A stretch of 64,000 bases of DNA from contig DAOUMV010000013.1 in assembly GCA_034408935.1 (NCBI GenBank), positions 186,001 to 250,000 of the forward strand, in the 5' to 3' direction. The notes beneath the pieces are model-generated. The model was given only the letters and a program-made list of their open reading frames with translations. It was not told where the DNA came from and ran no database searches. The stretch comes from DAOUMF01 sp034408935 (GTDB lineage: Bacteria; Chloroflexota; Dehalococcoidia; SM23-28-2; RBG-16-64-32). Both the position numbers and the translations under genes were made by a program. Shown here piece after piece: positions 17,656-26,861 of this stretch. How positions within the stretch are numbered: position 1 is the stretch's first letter; each line of letters begins with the position of its first letter.

Positions 17656-20541
17656 CTAGCGGCCGTCGATGAGTCCTTCGTTAAATGCCAGTACAACGGC
17701 CTTAACGCGGTTGTTGACTCCCATCTTTAGGAAGACACTCTCGAGATGGCGTTCAACGGTACGCCCGCTGAGTTTCAGAGTGTCCGCAATTTCGGGGTTG
17801 CGGCGCCCGTTTGATACGAGGCGAAGGACCTCCAACTCACGCCCTGTGAGTCCGAACCGGTTGTCCCAAGGGAATGGCTGTGCTCCAATAGGGCGTTCGC
17901 CGGGGATACCCATCTCCCCCAGAAGGGCTTGGGCTCTTAATCGCAATGCGCCTGCTTTGACGCGATCCCCCCTCCTGCCACGAGACTCCCGCATTTCCGC
18001 ATAGTCTAGATAGGTCTGGGCAAGTTCCCATCGGGCCCCTCCCTCAGAAAGCCCCAGCACCGCCACATCGAAGTGTTCAGTGGCTTTCGACCAGCGCCTC
18101 AACTTGCATGCCAGCCGCCCCATAACCCTCTGGATAGAAATTGGCGAGTAGACAACAGCGAGAAGGCGCCGATCTTCGGCCAACTTTGTATACAGTCGCT
18201 CCGGGAGGGCACGATCGTCAAGATATGACGCTACCTCCCCAAGCATTACCCGCCCGGTATTCTGCCGTGGACTCGACATCACATCGTCCAGACAGGTTTG
18301 AACGATGTTCCTCGCCTCCTCGCTTCTGCCAAGCCTCAACAGGGCTCGAGCCATATGAAGGCTGGCCAATGGCCGCATCTGCTCCAGATGGGGCAGAGCT
18401 TTCTCCAGTTCTTTGCAGGCCGAAGCGGCGTCGCCGAGCGCGTGTTGCGCCTCCGCCCAGATTACACGTCCCGTGGCCAGCTGGTAAGGCCCGAGGAGGC
18501 GTACTCTCGACATCCACCTCTCGCACAGCCGCATCACCTCTCTCCATTTCCCGTCGTATGCAAGAAGCAGAACATCGCAAAGGAAGGAATTAGTGACGGT
18601 CACTGAATCGGACGAGTTCGCCGCCGCCTCTCGTAACAGCCGGGCGTGTCTTTGCGCTGCCCGCGGGCGAAGCTGACTGAGTTCGCAATGGAATAACGTC
18701 CACGCCAAGAGGGCGGTCGAGTTGTCGGCGCCACGACGCTGAGCCTCCGCGATGGCGTCTTTCGCGATAGCGTATCCCTTCGCAGGCACACCACTCGTGA
18801 AGTAGCCATAGGAGAGCCAGTAAGCCACGAGAGGATCGCGCGTATCCTCAAGCATTCTCTCCGCCTCTTCGAGCAGCGGAAGCGCCGCCTGCGGGTCGTC
18901 GCTGATAGATCGGACGTTCCCCAGGAGAGCCAGTGCTCTTGCTCGTTCGGGTCCGCAATGAGGGTAAAGGTCGAGGGCCCGGCTCAACCACTTCGTCGAC
19001 TGTTCAAGGTTTTGCTGCCACCGATACAGCTCACCGAGTGCAAGCGCTAGCTCTGCCGCGCGGCGCTGATTCTCGGTGGATTCGAACAGGTCGACCGCCT
19101 GCGCCCAAGATGCGGCAGCAGACGACCATTTGCCAGCGGCCCAGAGCGACCACCCTAACCGCCGGCACAACTCAGCCCGAACCGCTGGAGGCCGGGCTCT
19201 CGCGCATCTGAAGGCAAGCTCCCAGAATCTGGCTGCCGTCTCATACGCCAGCAACCCTTCCGCTCTTTCAGCCGCCGCCTGGCAGTAGTGAATGGACCTT
19301 CTGTGCCGATCAAGGCCAAACGCATGGTGAGTGGCCAGTTCCTCCGAGGTGAGCCTGACGCTGCCGGCATGACCTGCCTCCGCGACTCGACGATGGGCTC
19401 TACGCCGCTCAGTTGTGGACAACTCCTCGTACAGCCTGGTTGCGAAGAGGGGATGGATGAAGCGGTAGCGCGGCTCAGCTAGGACATCAACAGTCTGCAG
19501 GATCCGCCTCTGAACGCCGATTTCGAGTCGGCCCTCGATCGTTCGCTCGTCCTCGCCGCCAGCCACGGCCGCCAGTGACAGATTGAATTCCGGGCCGACC
19601 ACCGCGCACAACTCCACAGTCCTCAGTACTTCCGCCGGTAGGGAGCGCACGCGCAAGTCGATTACGTGGGTCAGCCGATCCGGAGTCTTGCTCCGTCTGA
19701 TGGCCTCCTGAACTGAGTGATGATCGAGCAGCCCTGTCTCCTGGAGATGGGAGAAGAGCTCTCGCAGAAGTAGGGGGTTTCCCCTTGTGAAGGAATAGAG
19801 CTGTTCGAACTCCTCGTCGGTGATTCGCCCCCGGCCGCCCAGAGCTTCGAGCAGCTCCCGCGCCTCAATAGGGTCGAGGCCGCCGAGGGCCAACCGTACA
19901 GACTTCTGCTCAATACGCGCAATTAGCTGGCGAACGTCCGGATCGGCAGGTTCATCCGTCCGTCCGGTGCAGATGAGCACAAGGTTGTTCATAGCAACAT
20001 CTAGGAGATCGTTAAGCAAGAGAAGAGACTCGACATCCCCCCAGTGAATGTCTTCAACCACGAGGACCGTCTTCATCTTGCCGACCGCCCCCACGATCGT
20101 CTCGCTTAGAGATCGCATAACCTGGGCTCGCCGTGCCCGAACATCCGCAGTCATGCTGCGCCATTCATCCGTACTGACCATGCCGTCAGGCCAGTGTCGA
20201 AGCAGGTGGCTGTCCGCGTCATCCGACGAGCTGAGTTGATCGAGCAGTTGGACGATTGGAAGGAAGGGTTCAATGATCGGGATGTGATAGCAGGCTCCCT
20301 GAAGTATCCTAATGCCTTGCCGACGAGCCTGGCACAAGACTTCGCTTACCAGCCTGGTTTTGCCAACGCCAGCTACTCCTTCGACTAGAGCAGAGCGTTT
20401 CCGCAAGAAACTATCACCATAGATAAGGCTCGACAGCACCCCGAGCTCGCGCCGGCGGCCGACGAACGGATCAAGGGCCCAGTCAGACCCCTTAGACCCA
20501 TCGGCGCCGATATTCAGGCTATTATGGGTGATCTCTACCAT
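17656..20541 (-). CDS. Large ATP-binding LuxR-family transcriptional regulator (LAL/MalT-like)
   Basis: 961 residues from the ATG at 20541, chosen for its GGGAGGG site over an ATG ten codons earlier. An N-terminal STAND-type ATPase domain has FVGRRRE, Walker A EGVAGVGKTRL (Lys61) and Walker B VLVVEDIHWGD. A long TPR-like helical region follows (about 400-860). The C-terminal LuxR helix-turn-helix starts at LTGRELEVLRLVSNGRRNPE and includes SGRTVERHLESVFLKMGV. Such proteins are signal-gated activators; the ligand is unknown. It is next to the secreted-protein gene on the same strand and might control it. Confidence 0.88.
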   Translation of the reverse strand: MVEITHNSLNIGADGSKGSDWALDPFVGRRRELGVLSSLIYGDSFLRKRSALVEGVAGVGKTRLVSEVLCQARRQGIRILQGACYHIPIIEPFLPIVQLLDQLSSSDDADSHLLRHWPDGMVSTDEWRSMTADVRARRAQVMRSLSETIVGAVGKMKTVLVVEDIHWGDVESLLLLNDLLDVAMNNLVLICTGRTDEPADPDVRQLIARIEQKSVRLALGGLDPIEARELLEALGGRGRITDEEFEQLYSFTRGNPLLLRELFSHLQETGLLDHHSVQEAIRRSKTPDRLTHVIDLRVRSLPAEVLRTVELCAVVGPEFNLSLAAVAGGEDERTIEGRLEIGVQRRILQTVDVLAEPRYRFIHPLFATRLYEELSTTERRRAHRRVAEAGHAGSVRLTSEELATHHAFGLDRHRRSIHYCQAAAERAEGLLAYETAARFWELAFRCARARPPAVRAELCRRLGWSLWAAGKWSSAAASWAQAVDLFESTENQRRAAELALALGELYRWQQNLEQSTKWLSRALDLYPHCGPERARALALLGNVRSISDDPQAALPLLEEAERMLEDTRDPLVAYWLSYGYFTSGVPAKGYAIAKDAIAEAQRRGADNSTALLAWTLFHCELSQLRPRAAQRHARLLREAAANSSDSVTVTNSFLCDVLLLAYDGKWREVMRLCERWMSRVRLLGPYQLATGRVIWAEAQHALGDAASACKELEKALPHLEQMRPLASLHMARALLRLGRSEEARNIVQTCLDDVMSSPRQNTGRVMLGEVASYLDDRALPERLYTKLAEDRRLLAVVYSPISIQRVMGRLACKLRRWSKATEHFDVAVLGLSEGGARWELAQTYLDYAEMRESRGRRGDRVKAGALRLRAQALLGEMGIPGERPIGAQPFPWDNRFGLTGRELEVLRLVSNGRRNPEIADTLKLSGRTVERHLESVFLKMGVNNRVKAVVLAFNEGLIDGR

Positions 20542-20706
20542 GTGCAGCCCTCCCGAGTACGCCAGAATCACCCTAGACGCAACTTCACAGCACGACGGTC
20601 TGCCGGCGAGCTAATTCTAGCTGTTCAGTCGAAAGATTGCATCCGCAGGATCTGCTCTGGATGAGGGCCGGCGTGCCCTTCGACACCTTGAAAGGAGGGA
20701 TCGATC

Positions 20707-21108
20707 ATGGCGAGTGGAGGGTGCATCGAGGCGGTGGACCTGCTGAATGTGGTGTTCACTACCTCGATAATTCTGAACGACGGACATGAGATCTTCGCCC
20801 GGCTGTCCGCCGGCGACGAGATCGCGGATCTTGTCGAGGACTATGGCACGAAGTTCAGTAACCCCGAGTCGGGCAAGAAGATCCGCGGGGTGGTCGAAAG
20901 TTGGCCACCGCATCACACCGAAGCGGTAGCTCAGATGGTGCAATGGGCCCTCGGCAAGCTCGACACCGAGGACCGGATCACTATCAGCTGGAAGGGCGAT
21001 GCTGAGCATCGTGAGACCGTCACCAAGTTCGAGCTTCGGGATCACGAGCTCCTGATCGAGTTTGCCCACCCGCCAGGCGGCCTCAGGGCTCCCGGCGTGA
21101 GCGCATAA
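20707..21108 (+). CDS. 133-aa hypothetical protein
   Basis: An excellent GAAAGGAGGGATC site stands before the ATG. The protein is soluble and acidic, beginning MASGGCIEAVDLLNVVFTTS. It has two helical stretches and a C-terminal half rich in charged strands (RITISWKGDAEHRETVTKF). No known domain. Divergent from the LuxR-type regulator, so it is a candidate target of it. Treated as real because of the ribosome site and codon use. Confidence 0.65.
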   Translation: MASGGCIEAVDLLNVVFTTSIILNDGHEIFARLSAGDEIADLVEDYGTKFSNPESGKKIRGVVESWPPHHTEAVAQMVQWALGKLDTEDRITISWKGDAEHRETVTKFELRDHELLIEFAHPPGGLRAPGVSA

Positions 21109-21329
21109 CCGAAGAATCACCGTAGGCCGGCGCAGCGTCTCCTTCACGGACGCCGTAGTCCTGGCTGCCACGACGCCATGGTGGCGACGGCCAGCAGTCT
21201 GATAGCCATGGAGAGCACGCCGGCTTTGCGGAGCGGGAGTCCTTCCAGGCGTTCTCTCGTGATCTTGTCTTGGGCTCCGACCACGCACCTGACCGTGCAG
21301 AGCAATGGGGCCCGGAAGAATGGTCGTCA

Positions 21330-21665
21330 ACGATGACTGAATACGGCAAACCGATGTTGCCCTTGCGGGTGGGGGCGCTGCTGACGGTGAATCCGACCCT
21401 TCGCGTTCGAGTTTCGGCCAGGGCGGATGCACTGCAAATACAAGCACCCTTCGGCGACCTCACCGTACCCTACGCGTTGATAACGCGAGTCGCGAGGGTC
21501 CCCGGCGACGGAATAGCGTTGCACCTAGTCGGCGCGACGCTACAATTAGATCTTCCCAAGGTCCCGGATATGGCCGTCAACTATCTCCTCGACCTCGTCG
21601 AACAGGGAGGCGCGAGGGGCCCAGTCGCAAATCCGGGGAAGACGCAGCATAGGCATCCACGATAG
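21330..21665 (+). CDS. 111-aa hypothetical protein
   Basis: Begins MTEYGKPMLPLRVGALLTVN and consists mainly of predicted beta strands (LRVRVSARADALQIQAP, then VARVPGDGIALHLVG), suggesting a small beta barrel or a PH-like fold. The ribosome site is weak; the frame stays open upstream to 21270. It ends in a short basic tail. It is 220 bp downstream of the 133-aa gene on the same strand. Function unknown; some doubt that the start is right. Confidence 0.45.
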   Translation, partial: TMTEYGKPMLPLRVGALLTVNPTLRVRVSARADALQIQAPFGDLTVPYALITRVARVPGDGIALHLVGATLQLDLPKVPDMAVNYLLDLVEQGGARGPVANPGKTQHRHPR

Positions 21666-21738
21666 GGCCAGACAATGGCCGCCCCCAGCGGCAGGCGCCT
21701 TGGTGCGGCGGCATTGGCACACTAAGACTTCGTAGTGC

Positions 21739-21766
21739 CTTCGCCGCAGGCGAAGTGCCTGCGGCG
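21739..21766. repeat. Two mutually exclusive hairpins
   Basis: CGCCGCAGGC (21742-21751) pairs perfectly with GCCTGCGGCG (21757-21766) over a 5-nt loop. CTTCGCC (21739-21745) can instead pair with GGCGAAG (21749-21755). It sits between two convergent genes. Either a terminator or a dispersed palindromic repeat. Confidence 0.5.
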
Positions 21767-21889
21767 TCCAGACACAGCGGAGTACGGCGGCAGGGTCACG
21801 CGCACGTCCAAGACGTCAATGGCGTCGTCTAGGCCGGGTTCCAGGGCTCACTCATCCCCTCCTTCGACCACCTGGTCGCCCCGCTACTG

Positions 21890-22780
21890 TCAACGTCGGA
21901 GTCTTGTCGCCGGGATCCAGGGGGAAGCCGCGGCGAGCAAGCCGCCCGCCACAAGCAAGTATAAGCCGAAGCCGATGTCGATCGGGCCAGGGCGAGAGGT
22001 CACGAACTCTATTTCGACGACGCCTAGGGCGGCAAGCGCTGCCCCAATAGCGGCGATCCAATACTTGCCTTTGGTCGGCTCCAGCCGCCCCAACAGGAAG
22101 GCCGCCAGCACTGCGAGGCCGACGAGGGCCCCAAGTAGGACAGCAAGGCCGTCTATCGAATCACTGCTCAGGACGTCGCCAAGCCGGAAACGGGCGCCGC
22201 TATCGAACGGCGATACGCCGAAGCCACCGGCGCTGGCCCAGGTCAGGAAGGGACTTATGGCAGCGACGAGGAAGCCGACCCCTGCCGCAGAGCTGCTCCA
22301 AGTGAGATGAGCGATCACCGTCTTGCCGGAAGGCTGTGCCGGCGGCTTCGGTGCGGCGGCGGGCGGACCTGTCCGAGTCGCGGCGGGGGCCGCCCCAGCG
22401 ACTTGGGATCCGCACTTGCGACAGAAGCGCGCGCCTTCACGCAGCGGGGCGTTGCACTTTGGGCAGTTCGTGCGTGGGCGCGGCGGGGCCGGCGCTGCCG
22501 GCGCTGCGCCCACGGGCGTGCCGCAGTTGCCACAGAAGGTAGCATCGGCGGGAAGCTTCGCCCCGCAACTGGTGCAGGTTGATGGTGCGGCCACAGGCTG
22601 AGCTGTCGTGGAAGCGACGGCAGCACCACAGTTGCGGCAGAAGGCAGCCCCCGGCAGCAGTGGCGCCCCGCAGGCGGTGCATCCTCCAGGCGCAGGCTGT
22701 CGCGCCCCGCAAACGCTGCAGAATGCTGACGCTGTCGGAATCGTCGCTTTGCAGGCCGTGCACTGAGTTTGCGATGCCAT
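21890..22780 (-). CDS. Membrane protein with four zinc ribbons
   Basis: 296 residues from the ATG at 22780; an upstream ATG at 22843 is in frame but the extension looks non-coding. The N-terminal half has four paired CxxC zinc ribbons in a row (for example CTACKATIPTASAFCSVCG and three similar ones), separated by Ala/Pro linkers. The C-terminal half has about four membrane segments (FLVAAISPFLTW, LAVLLGALVGLAVLAAFLL, YWIAAIGAALAALGVVEIEF, FGLYLLVAGGLLAAA). Such double zinc-ribbon membrane proteins are frequent in Chloroflexota. Role unknown; a sensor or scaffold is a guess. Confidence 0.75.
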   Translation of the reverse strand: MASQTQCTACKATIPTASAFCSVCGARQPAPGGCTACGAPLLPGAAFCRNCGAAVASTTAQPVAAPSTCTSCGAKLPADATFCGNCGTPVGAAPAAPAPPRPRTNCPKCNAPLREGARFCRKCGSQVAGAAPAATRTGPPAAAPKPPAQPSGKTVIAHLTWSSSAAGVGFLVAAISPFLTWASAGGFGVSPFDSGARFRLGDVLSSDSIDGLAVLLGALVGLAVLAAFLLGRLEPTKGKYWIAAIGAALAALGVVEIEFVTSRPGPIDIGFGLYLLVAGGLLAAASPWIPATRLRR

Positions 22781-23165
22781 GCTACGACAGCCCCTTGCCG
22801 CACCTGTCGGTGAGCGCCTGCCAGACCCGCCCTGGGGAGGCACTGACCTCAGTTTCGCCAGACATCTGTTTCATGGCGCACCTTTGACCCCGAACTTGCA
22901 GCTTATCGCCTTACCATCCTAGCATGATCGAGCCATCGGGCGTCAAAGGAGGGACGCCACGCAGGATCGTGGTACGCCAGCCTCTGTTCGGCGGGAAACC
23001 GCTGTTTCACCAGCGAAGAGCGGCAGGTTGACATGAAATCGCAGGCGAAAGTAGCATGTTGCTCGGTGCGGGCCGTGGGCATTCGGAGGTCAGGGGGCTG
23101 AAATGGGAAACCGCGGGTCAGATGGCCGAAGTCGGGCTAGCGTACGGCACCATCGGAGGAGGACA

Positions 23166-24893
23166 GTGCCGCGCCGTCTCGTCCTAGTCACAAGGTTCCT
23201 CACTCTCGCTGGGCTGACTGCTCTCGCCCTCCTTTTGGCTGCCTGCGACGATGGCGGCACCCCGCAGGACGCGGAGGGACCGGAGGACGACGGCGCCGCT
23301 ACGACGCGGTACACGGCGGCCATCGGCCCAGAGGGCGGACGCATCGAGGTCCCTGCGAGCGACGAGGTCATCGGTGGGGCGGCCCTGAGCGTGCCTGGGG
23401 ACGCCCTCACCGCAGAGGCCGAGGTGTCGATCCAGGCTCAGCCGTTCGATGCGGAGACGCCGCGCCAGCTCGCCGAGGCGGAGCCCGAGCTACAGTTGGC
23501 CTTGGTTGGGTACGCCTTGGATAACATCGACACGGCCGTCATGCACCCCCTGTGGGGGCCGATCTTCGGCCTTTCGTCCGCCGAGTTCGCCGGCCCCGGC
23601 CTGCTGCTCGGGCCCGAGGGTCAGGAGTTCGCTACCCCCGTGGAGTTGGAGATGCCGCTGGATACGCTGGGCATCGACGACCCGGAGACGGCTCTGCCGC
23701 TGCTCCGCAACGACGATGGGAGCTGGCAGGTGATCGAGGACTACTCGGTGGATGAGGCGGAGGGCGTCGCCACCGTGCGGGTGCCCCACTTCTCATTGAT
23801 GCAGTGGCTGCGGAACCTGGTTAAGGCGCCGGGAGAAACGGCGGCCGTCTTCGCGTCCGGCGCTGTTCAGCAGGCGCGAGGCAGGTTGCCGCAGGACACG
23901 TTTGAGCGGTTTGGACGGGGAGCGGCCTGCTCCGGGCAGGACCCCTCAGCTAACCTTAGCAAGATCCCTGGCCTGCCCACGCTGCTTGACTACTTGGGGT
24001 TCGAGCACGGCGCCGTGCGTACCGGGCAGGAGAACACCCTCAAGACGTGGATCACGGACCAGTTCAAGGAGGCGCGGGCGGGGAACCTGCAACTCAACTC
24101 GATATCCCTGGCGGAGGTCTTCCGCAAGGCGATGGAGCTGAACGGAGGCGACATCTTTCAGTCGCTGGTGACCGCTCACAACGTCCTGCGGGACAACCGC
24201 GACAGCCCTTCCGTGCAGCAGATGATTGAGAACTACCGCGGTGATGGCGGGGACGAGAGGGGTGCCCGCTATCATCTTTTCGGCATGGCGCTCTACTCTT
24301 TCGCCTATCAGTACTTCCTGGACCGTACTAACATCGCCCGTGACAGCGGGCAGCTCGTGATCGGCACCGAGGCCCTCGATCCCCGAGTGGCCGCCACTAT
24401 CGAGGAGAGCATCGTCTCAGGGGACATCCTCACGGACGTGACCGAGTATGCCGTGGACCTGCAGGGGGCCGAGTTGGGCCGACGGCTCTACAAAGAGGTG
24501 CGCAACGCTCAGACCGCCGACCTTGTCTCACGGTTTGGGGTGGACCCATCGGCCTGCGACCAGCCCATCGGCGGCGGTGGCTGGGCTGTCTACCAGATCA
24601 CCAACTACGGCAGCGCTAAGGGCGGCTACCTGACGGTGGCCGAGGTCGGTTTCGAAAACGACCCGCCGCTCCTTTCATCGTACCCTGGCGGTGGCATCGA
24701 CCCGGACCTGCGGGTTGAGGCCGAGCGCGTGGACGCGTCGGCTACGTTCTCGTCGCCGGAAGCGGCAGCCGCGTCGGTCTGCAGCCAGCTCAAAGACTTC
24801 TTCCACCCTCCTCTGGCATCGTTCATCCTCGAAGCCAAGTACAAAGGCGTCAACACAGGTGTGGACACGATCTTCCAGGAGCAGTGCCAATAG
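23166..24893 (+). CDS. Putative lipoprotein with ZU5-like N-terminal region
   Basis: 575 residues from the GTG at 23166, which has a GGAGGAGG site; an ATG at 23103 would add a poor arginine-rich leader. The signal ends at lipobox LLAAC, followed by an Asp/Glu/Gly linker. The next region (IGPEGGRIEVPASDEV, then LSVPGDALTAEAEVSI) looks like the ZU5-like strands found in surface proteins. The remainder has no recognised domain. Stands alone, probably anchored outside the membrane. Function unknown. Confidence 0.7.
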   Translation: MPRRLVLVTRFLTLAGLTALALLLAACDDGGTPQDAEGPEDDGAATTRYTAAIGPEGGRIEVPASDEVIGGAALSVPGDALTAEAEVSIQAQPFDAETPRQLAEAEPELQLALVGYALDNIDTAVMHPLWGPIFGLSSAEFAGPGLLLGPEGQEFATPVELEMPLDTLGIDDPETALPLLRNDDGSWQVIEDYSVDEAEGVATVRVPHFSLMQWLRNLVKAPGETAAVFASGAVQQARGRLPQDTFERFGRGAACSGQDPSANLSKIPGLPTLLDYLGFEHGAVRTGQENTLKTWITDQFKEARAGNLQLNSISLAEVFRKAMELNGGDIFQSLVTAHNVLRDNRDSPSVQQMIENYRGDGGDERGARYHLFGMALYSFAYQYFLDRTNIARDSGQLVIGTEALDPRVAATIEESIVSGDILTDVTEYAVDLQGAELGRRLYKEVRNAQTADLVSRFGVDPSACDQPIGGGGWAVYQITNYGSAKGGYLTVAEVGFENDPPLLSSYPGGGIDPDLRVEAERVDASATFSSPEAAAASVCSQLKDFFHPPLASFILEAKYKGVNTGVDTIFQEQCQ

Positions 24894-25169
24894 CTCAGGC
24901 GGAGCATCGTCGAAGGGCTGGCCAATCTCGGTGAGCGGGACGAGGCGACAAGCTTCACCCACTAGCCCCAGAAGGCATCGATGCTGGTGCGCTCGTTGCT
25001 TGGTTTCATAAGCCACTCCAGTCCGTCGCCGGCATCGCCACGGCCGCCAGCGGGCAGTGGGACAAACGGGAGCGCGTGGTCATGCGGCTTGTTGGACCTC
25101 TGTGCCGACCGCTTTGACGGGTGTTGTATACTGCTGTCGACCGACCGCCATCGTCGGTAGAGGCGAAGG

Positions 25170-25982
25170 ATGCTGTACTGTCCTCAATGTGGAGCCGAGA
25201 CAGAGCCGGAAGCCACGTTCTGCGGCGACTGCGGCGCACGCTTGGAGGAACAAGCGACCCCACCGGAACGGCAGCCAAAAGCCCCTGGACCCGCGGCGAG
25301 GGGAGATACCACACCCTGGTCGCGTCTCGGCGCCCTTGTCGTGGTGGGGGGGCTGGCGCTGGGCCTCATTGCGCTATATGATGCCGCCGCCAACGATGGA
25401 GAATGGGCGGACAGCGTTTTCGGGGGCGACAGCGAGGAGCCAGCGGTGGCAAGTCTGACGCCGACCCCACAGAGGACCGTTGAACTGATCCCGACCGTCG
25501 AGGCCACGCCGACGACGACACCTCAGCCGTCGCCGACCGTCGAGCCCACGCCGAGTCCCGAGCCGACCCCTGGGCCGACGGCCACGCCGCCTGCCTCGGG
25601 CTACGCCACGCCGGAGGAGGCGATCTCCGCCTTCTTCCAGGAAGCCGGCATGGCCTACGTGGGCGACTGCGAGGGGGCCAGCCTGGAGACGGACTCCGGC
25701 GCCTACTGCACCAGCATTTGGGAGGACGGCGGCGACACGCGGACTTACCGGGCTGGCCTGACATTCTCAGAGTATGACACGTGGCTTCTGGTATCCCGAC
25801 CGGGCGCGGGCGACGGGTGGACGGTGGTCGATTCGGCTGTGTTCGTGCCCGGGGAAGACGCATCCCCTTGGCAGGGGCCCACCCCACAGGATGCCGTCGG
25901 CGTTTGCACAGGAGCACCAGGATGTGCCTGTCACAATCGTCGAAGCCCCATCCGCCGACGTCCAGCTCGGTCATCACCCTGA
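25170..25982 (+). CDS. Zinc-ribbon, single-span membrane protein with Pro/Thr linker
   Basis: 270 residues. One N-terminal zinc ribbon (CPQCGAETEPEATFCGDCG, residues 4-22), one membrane helix (about 52-71), then a long Thr/Pro-rich linker (TPQPSPTVEPTPSPEPTP) and a small outer domain with a possible disulfide (CEGASLETDSGAYC). The last 25 residues are Arg-rich and unlike the rest, which suggests a frameshift or read-on into non-coding DNA near 25905. Architecture resembles other zinc-ribbon membrane proteins here. Function unknown. Confidence 0.65.
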   Translation: MLYCPQCGAETEPEATFCGDCGARLEEQATPPERQPKAPGPAARGDTTPWSRLGALVVVGGLALGLIALYDAAANDGEWADSVFGGDSEEPAVASLTPTPQRTVELIPTVEATPTTTPQPSPTVEPTPSPEPTPGPTATPPASGYATPEEAISAFFQEAGMAYVGDCEGASLETDSGAYCTSIWEDGGDTRTYRAGLTFSEYDTWLLVSRPGAGDGWTVVDSAVFVPGEDASPWQGPTPQDAVGVCTGAPGCACHNRRSPIRRRPARSSP

Positions 25983-26134
25983 CCGTCTGCTTCGGCGCTA
26001 GGCTATCACGGACGTCTCTCACTCGACGCAGCGAGATGTCGTCCCTGGGGGGTAGTAGTTGAGGTGGACAGCAGCCGCGGCGCGCGTCGTTCGTGTCGGT
26101 GCCGGATGTGCCTAGCCCACGTCGGCAGGGAGGC

Positions 26135-26728
26135 CTACTCGATCTTGGCAGCCAACAGCTCGCCGCGGCCGATGGGTACGACTACAGTGGACAGGCGGGT
26201 ATCGGACTCGGCTCGTTCCCTGAACTGGGCCAGGTCCTCGGCATGGGAGATGACGTTGTCGGCCACAAGGAGGCCTCCCCCGGGGAGCAGGGGCACAACC
26301 AACTCCAGGAATCGGAGGTAGTCCTCCTTCTCGGCGTCCACGAAGGCGAAGCCGACGGGCTCACGGCGGTCGCGCAGGTAGTCCAAGGCATCCGCCCGGA
26401 CGACGGTGACCACATCATCGACGCCCGCCTCGCGGAGATTGGCCGTCGCCAACTCGACCTTCAAGGGATCGATCTCCAAAGTGACCACAGTGGTGCCCGC
26501 GGACCTGGCCGCTGTGGCCAGCCAGATGGTGGAGTAGCCGCCGGAAGTGCCGATCTCCAGGATGGACCGGGGCCGGGTGCAAAGCACCAGAGTGTGCAGG
26601 AAGGGGCCCGTATCCGCGCTTATCTGGCGCAGTCGCTTCTGGCGAGGAAGCACCTGCTGCCGTTCCAGGGCATCCTGGCGTTCCAGTCTGTCGAGCACGG
26701 CGCGGGCTCTGGCATCGATCAAGGCCAC
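26135..26728 (-). CDS. SAM-dependent O-methyltransferase family protein
   Basis: 197 residues, GTG start. Class I Rossmann methyltransferase of the CCoAMT/catechol O-methyltransferase type. Motif I is ILEIGTSGGYSTIWLA, motif II VVTLEIDP, and the acidic metal-binding motif FAFVDAEKEDYLRF; GGLLVADNV follows. The start lies 133 bp downstream of the TlpA gene on the same strand, so it may be read with the ccm genes, though it has no known role there. Substrate cannot be told from sequence. Confidence 0.8.
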   Translation of the reverse strand: MALIDARARAVLDRLERQDALERQQVLPRQKRLRQISADTGPFLHTLVLCTRPRSILEIGTSGGYSTIWLATAARSAGTTVVTLEIDPLKVELATANLREAGVDDVVTVVRADALDYLRDRREPVGFAFVDAEKEDYLRFLELVVPLLPGGGLLVADNVISHAEDLAQFRERAESDTRLSTVVVPIGRGELLAAKIE

Positions 26729-26861
26729 GGGAATAATATCCCGTTAGCATCTGCCAGCAGGCGTGGGGCCCCGGCCCGCCGGATCGAAGACATCGAGCGA
26801 GAGGAACAAGGCCACGCCCGCAGCGAAGCACACCCCCAGCGCGGCTGCGGCACCACGTCCG

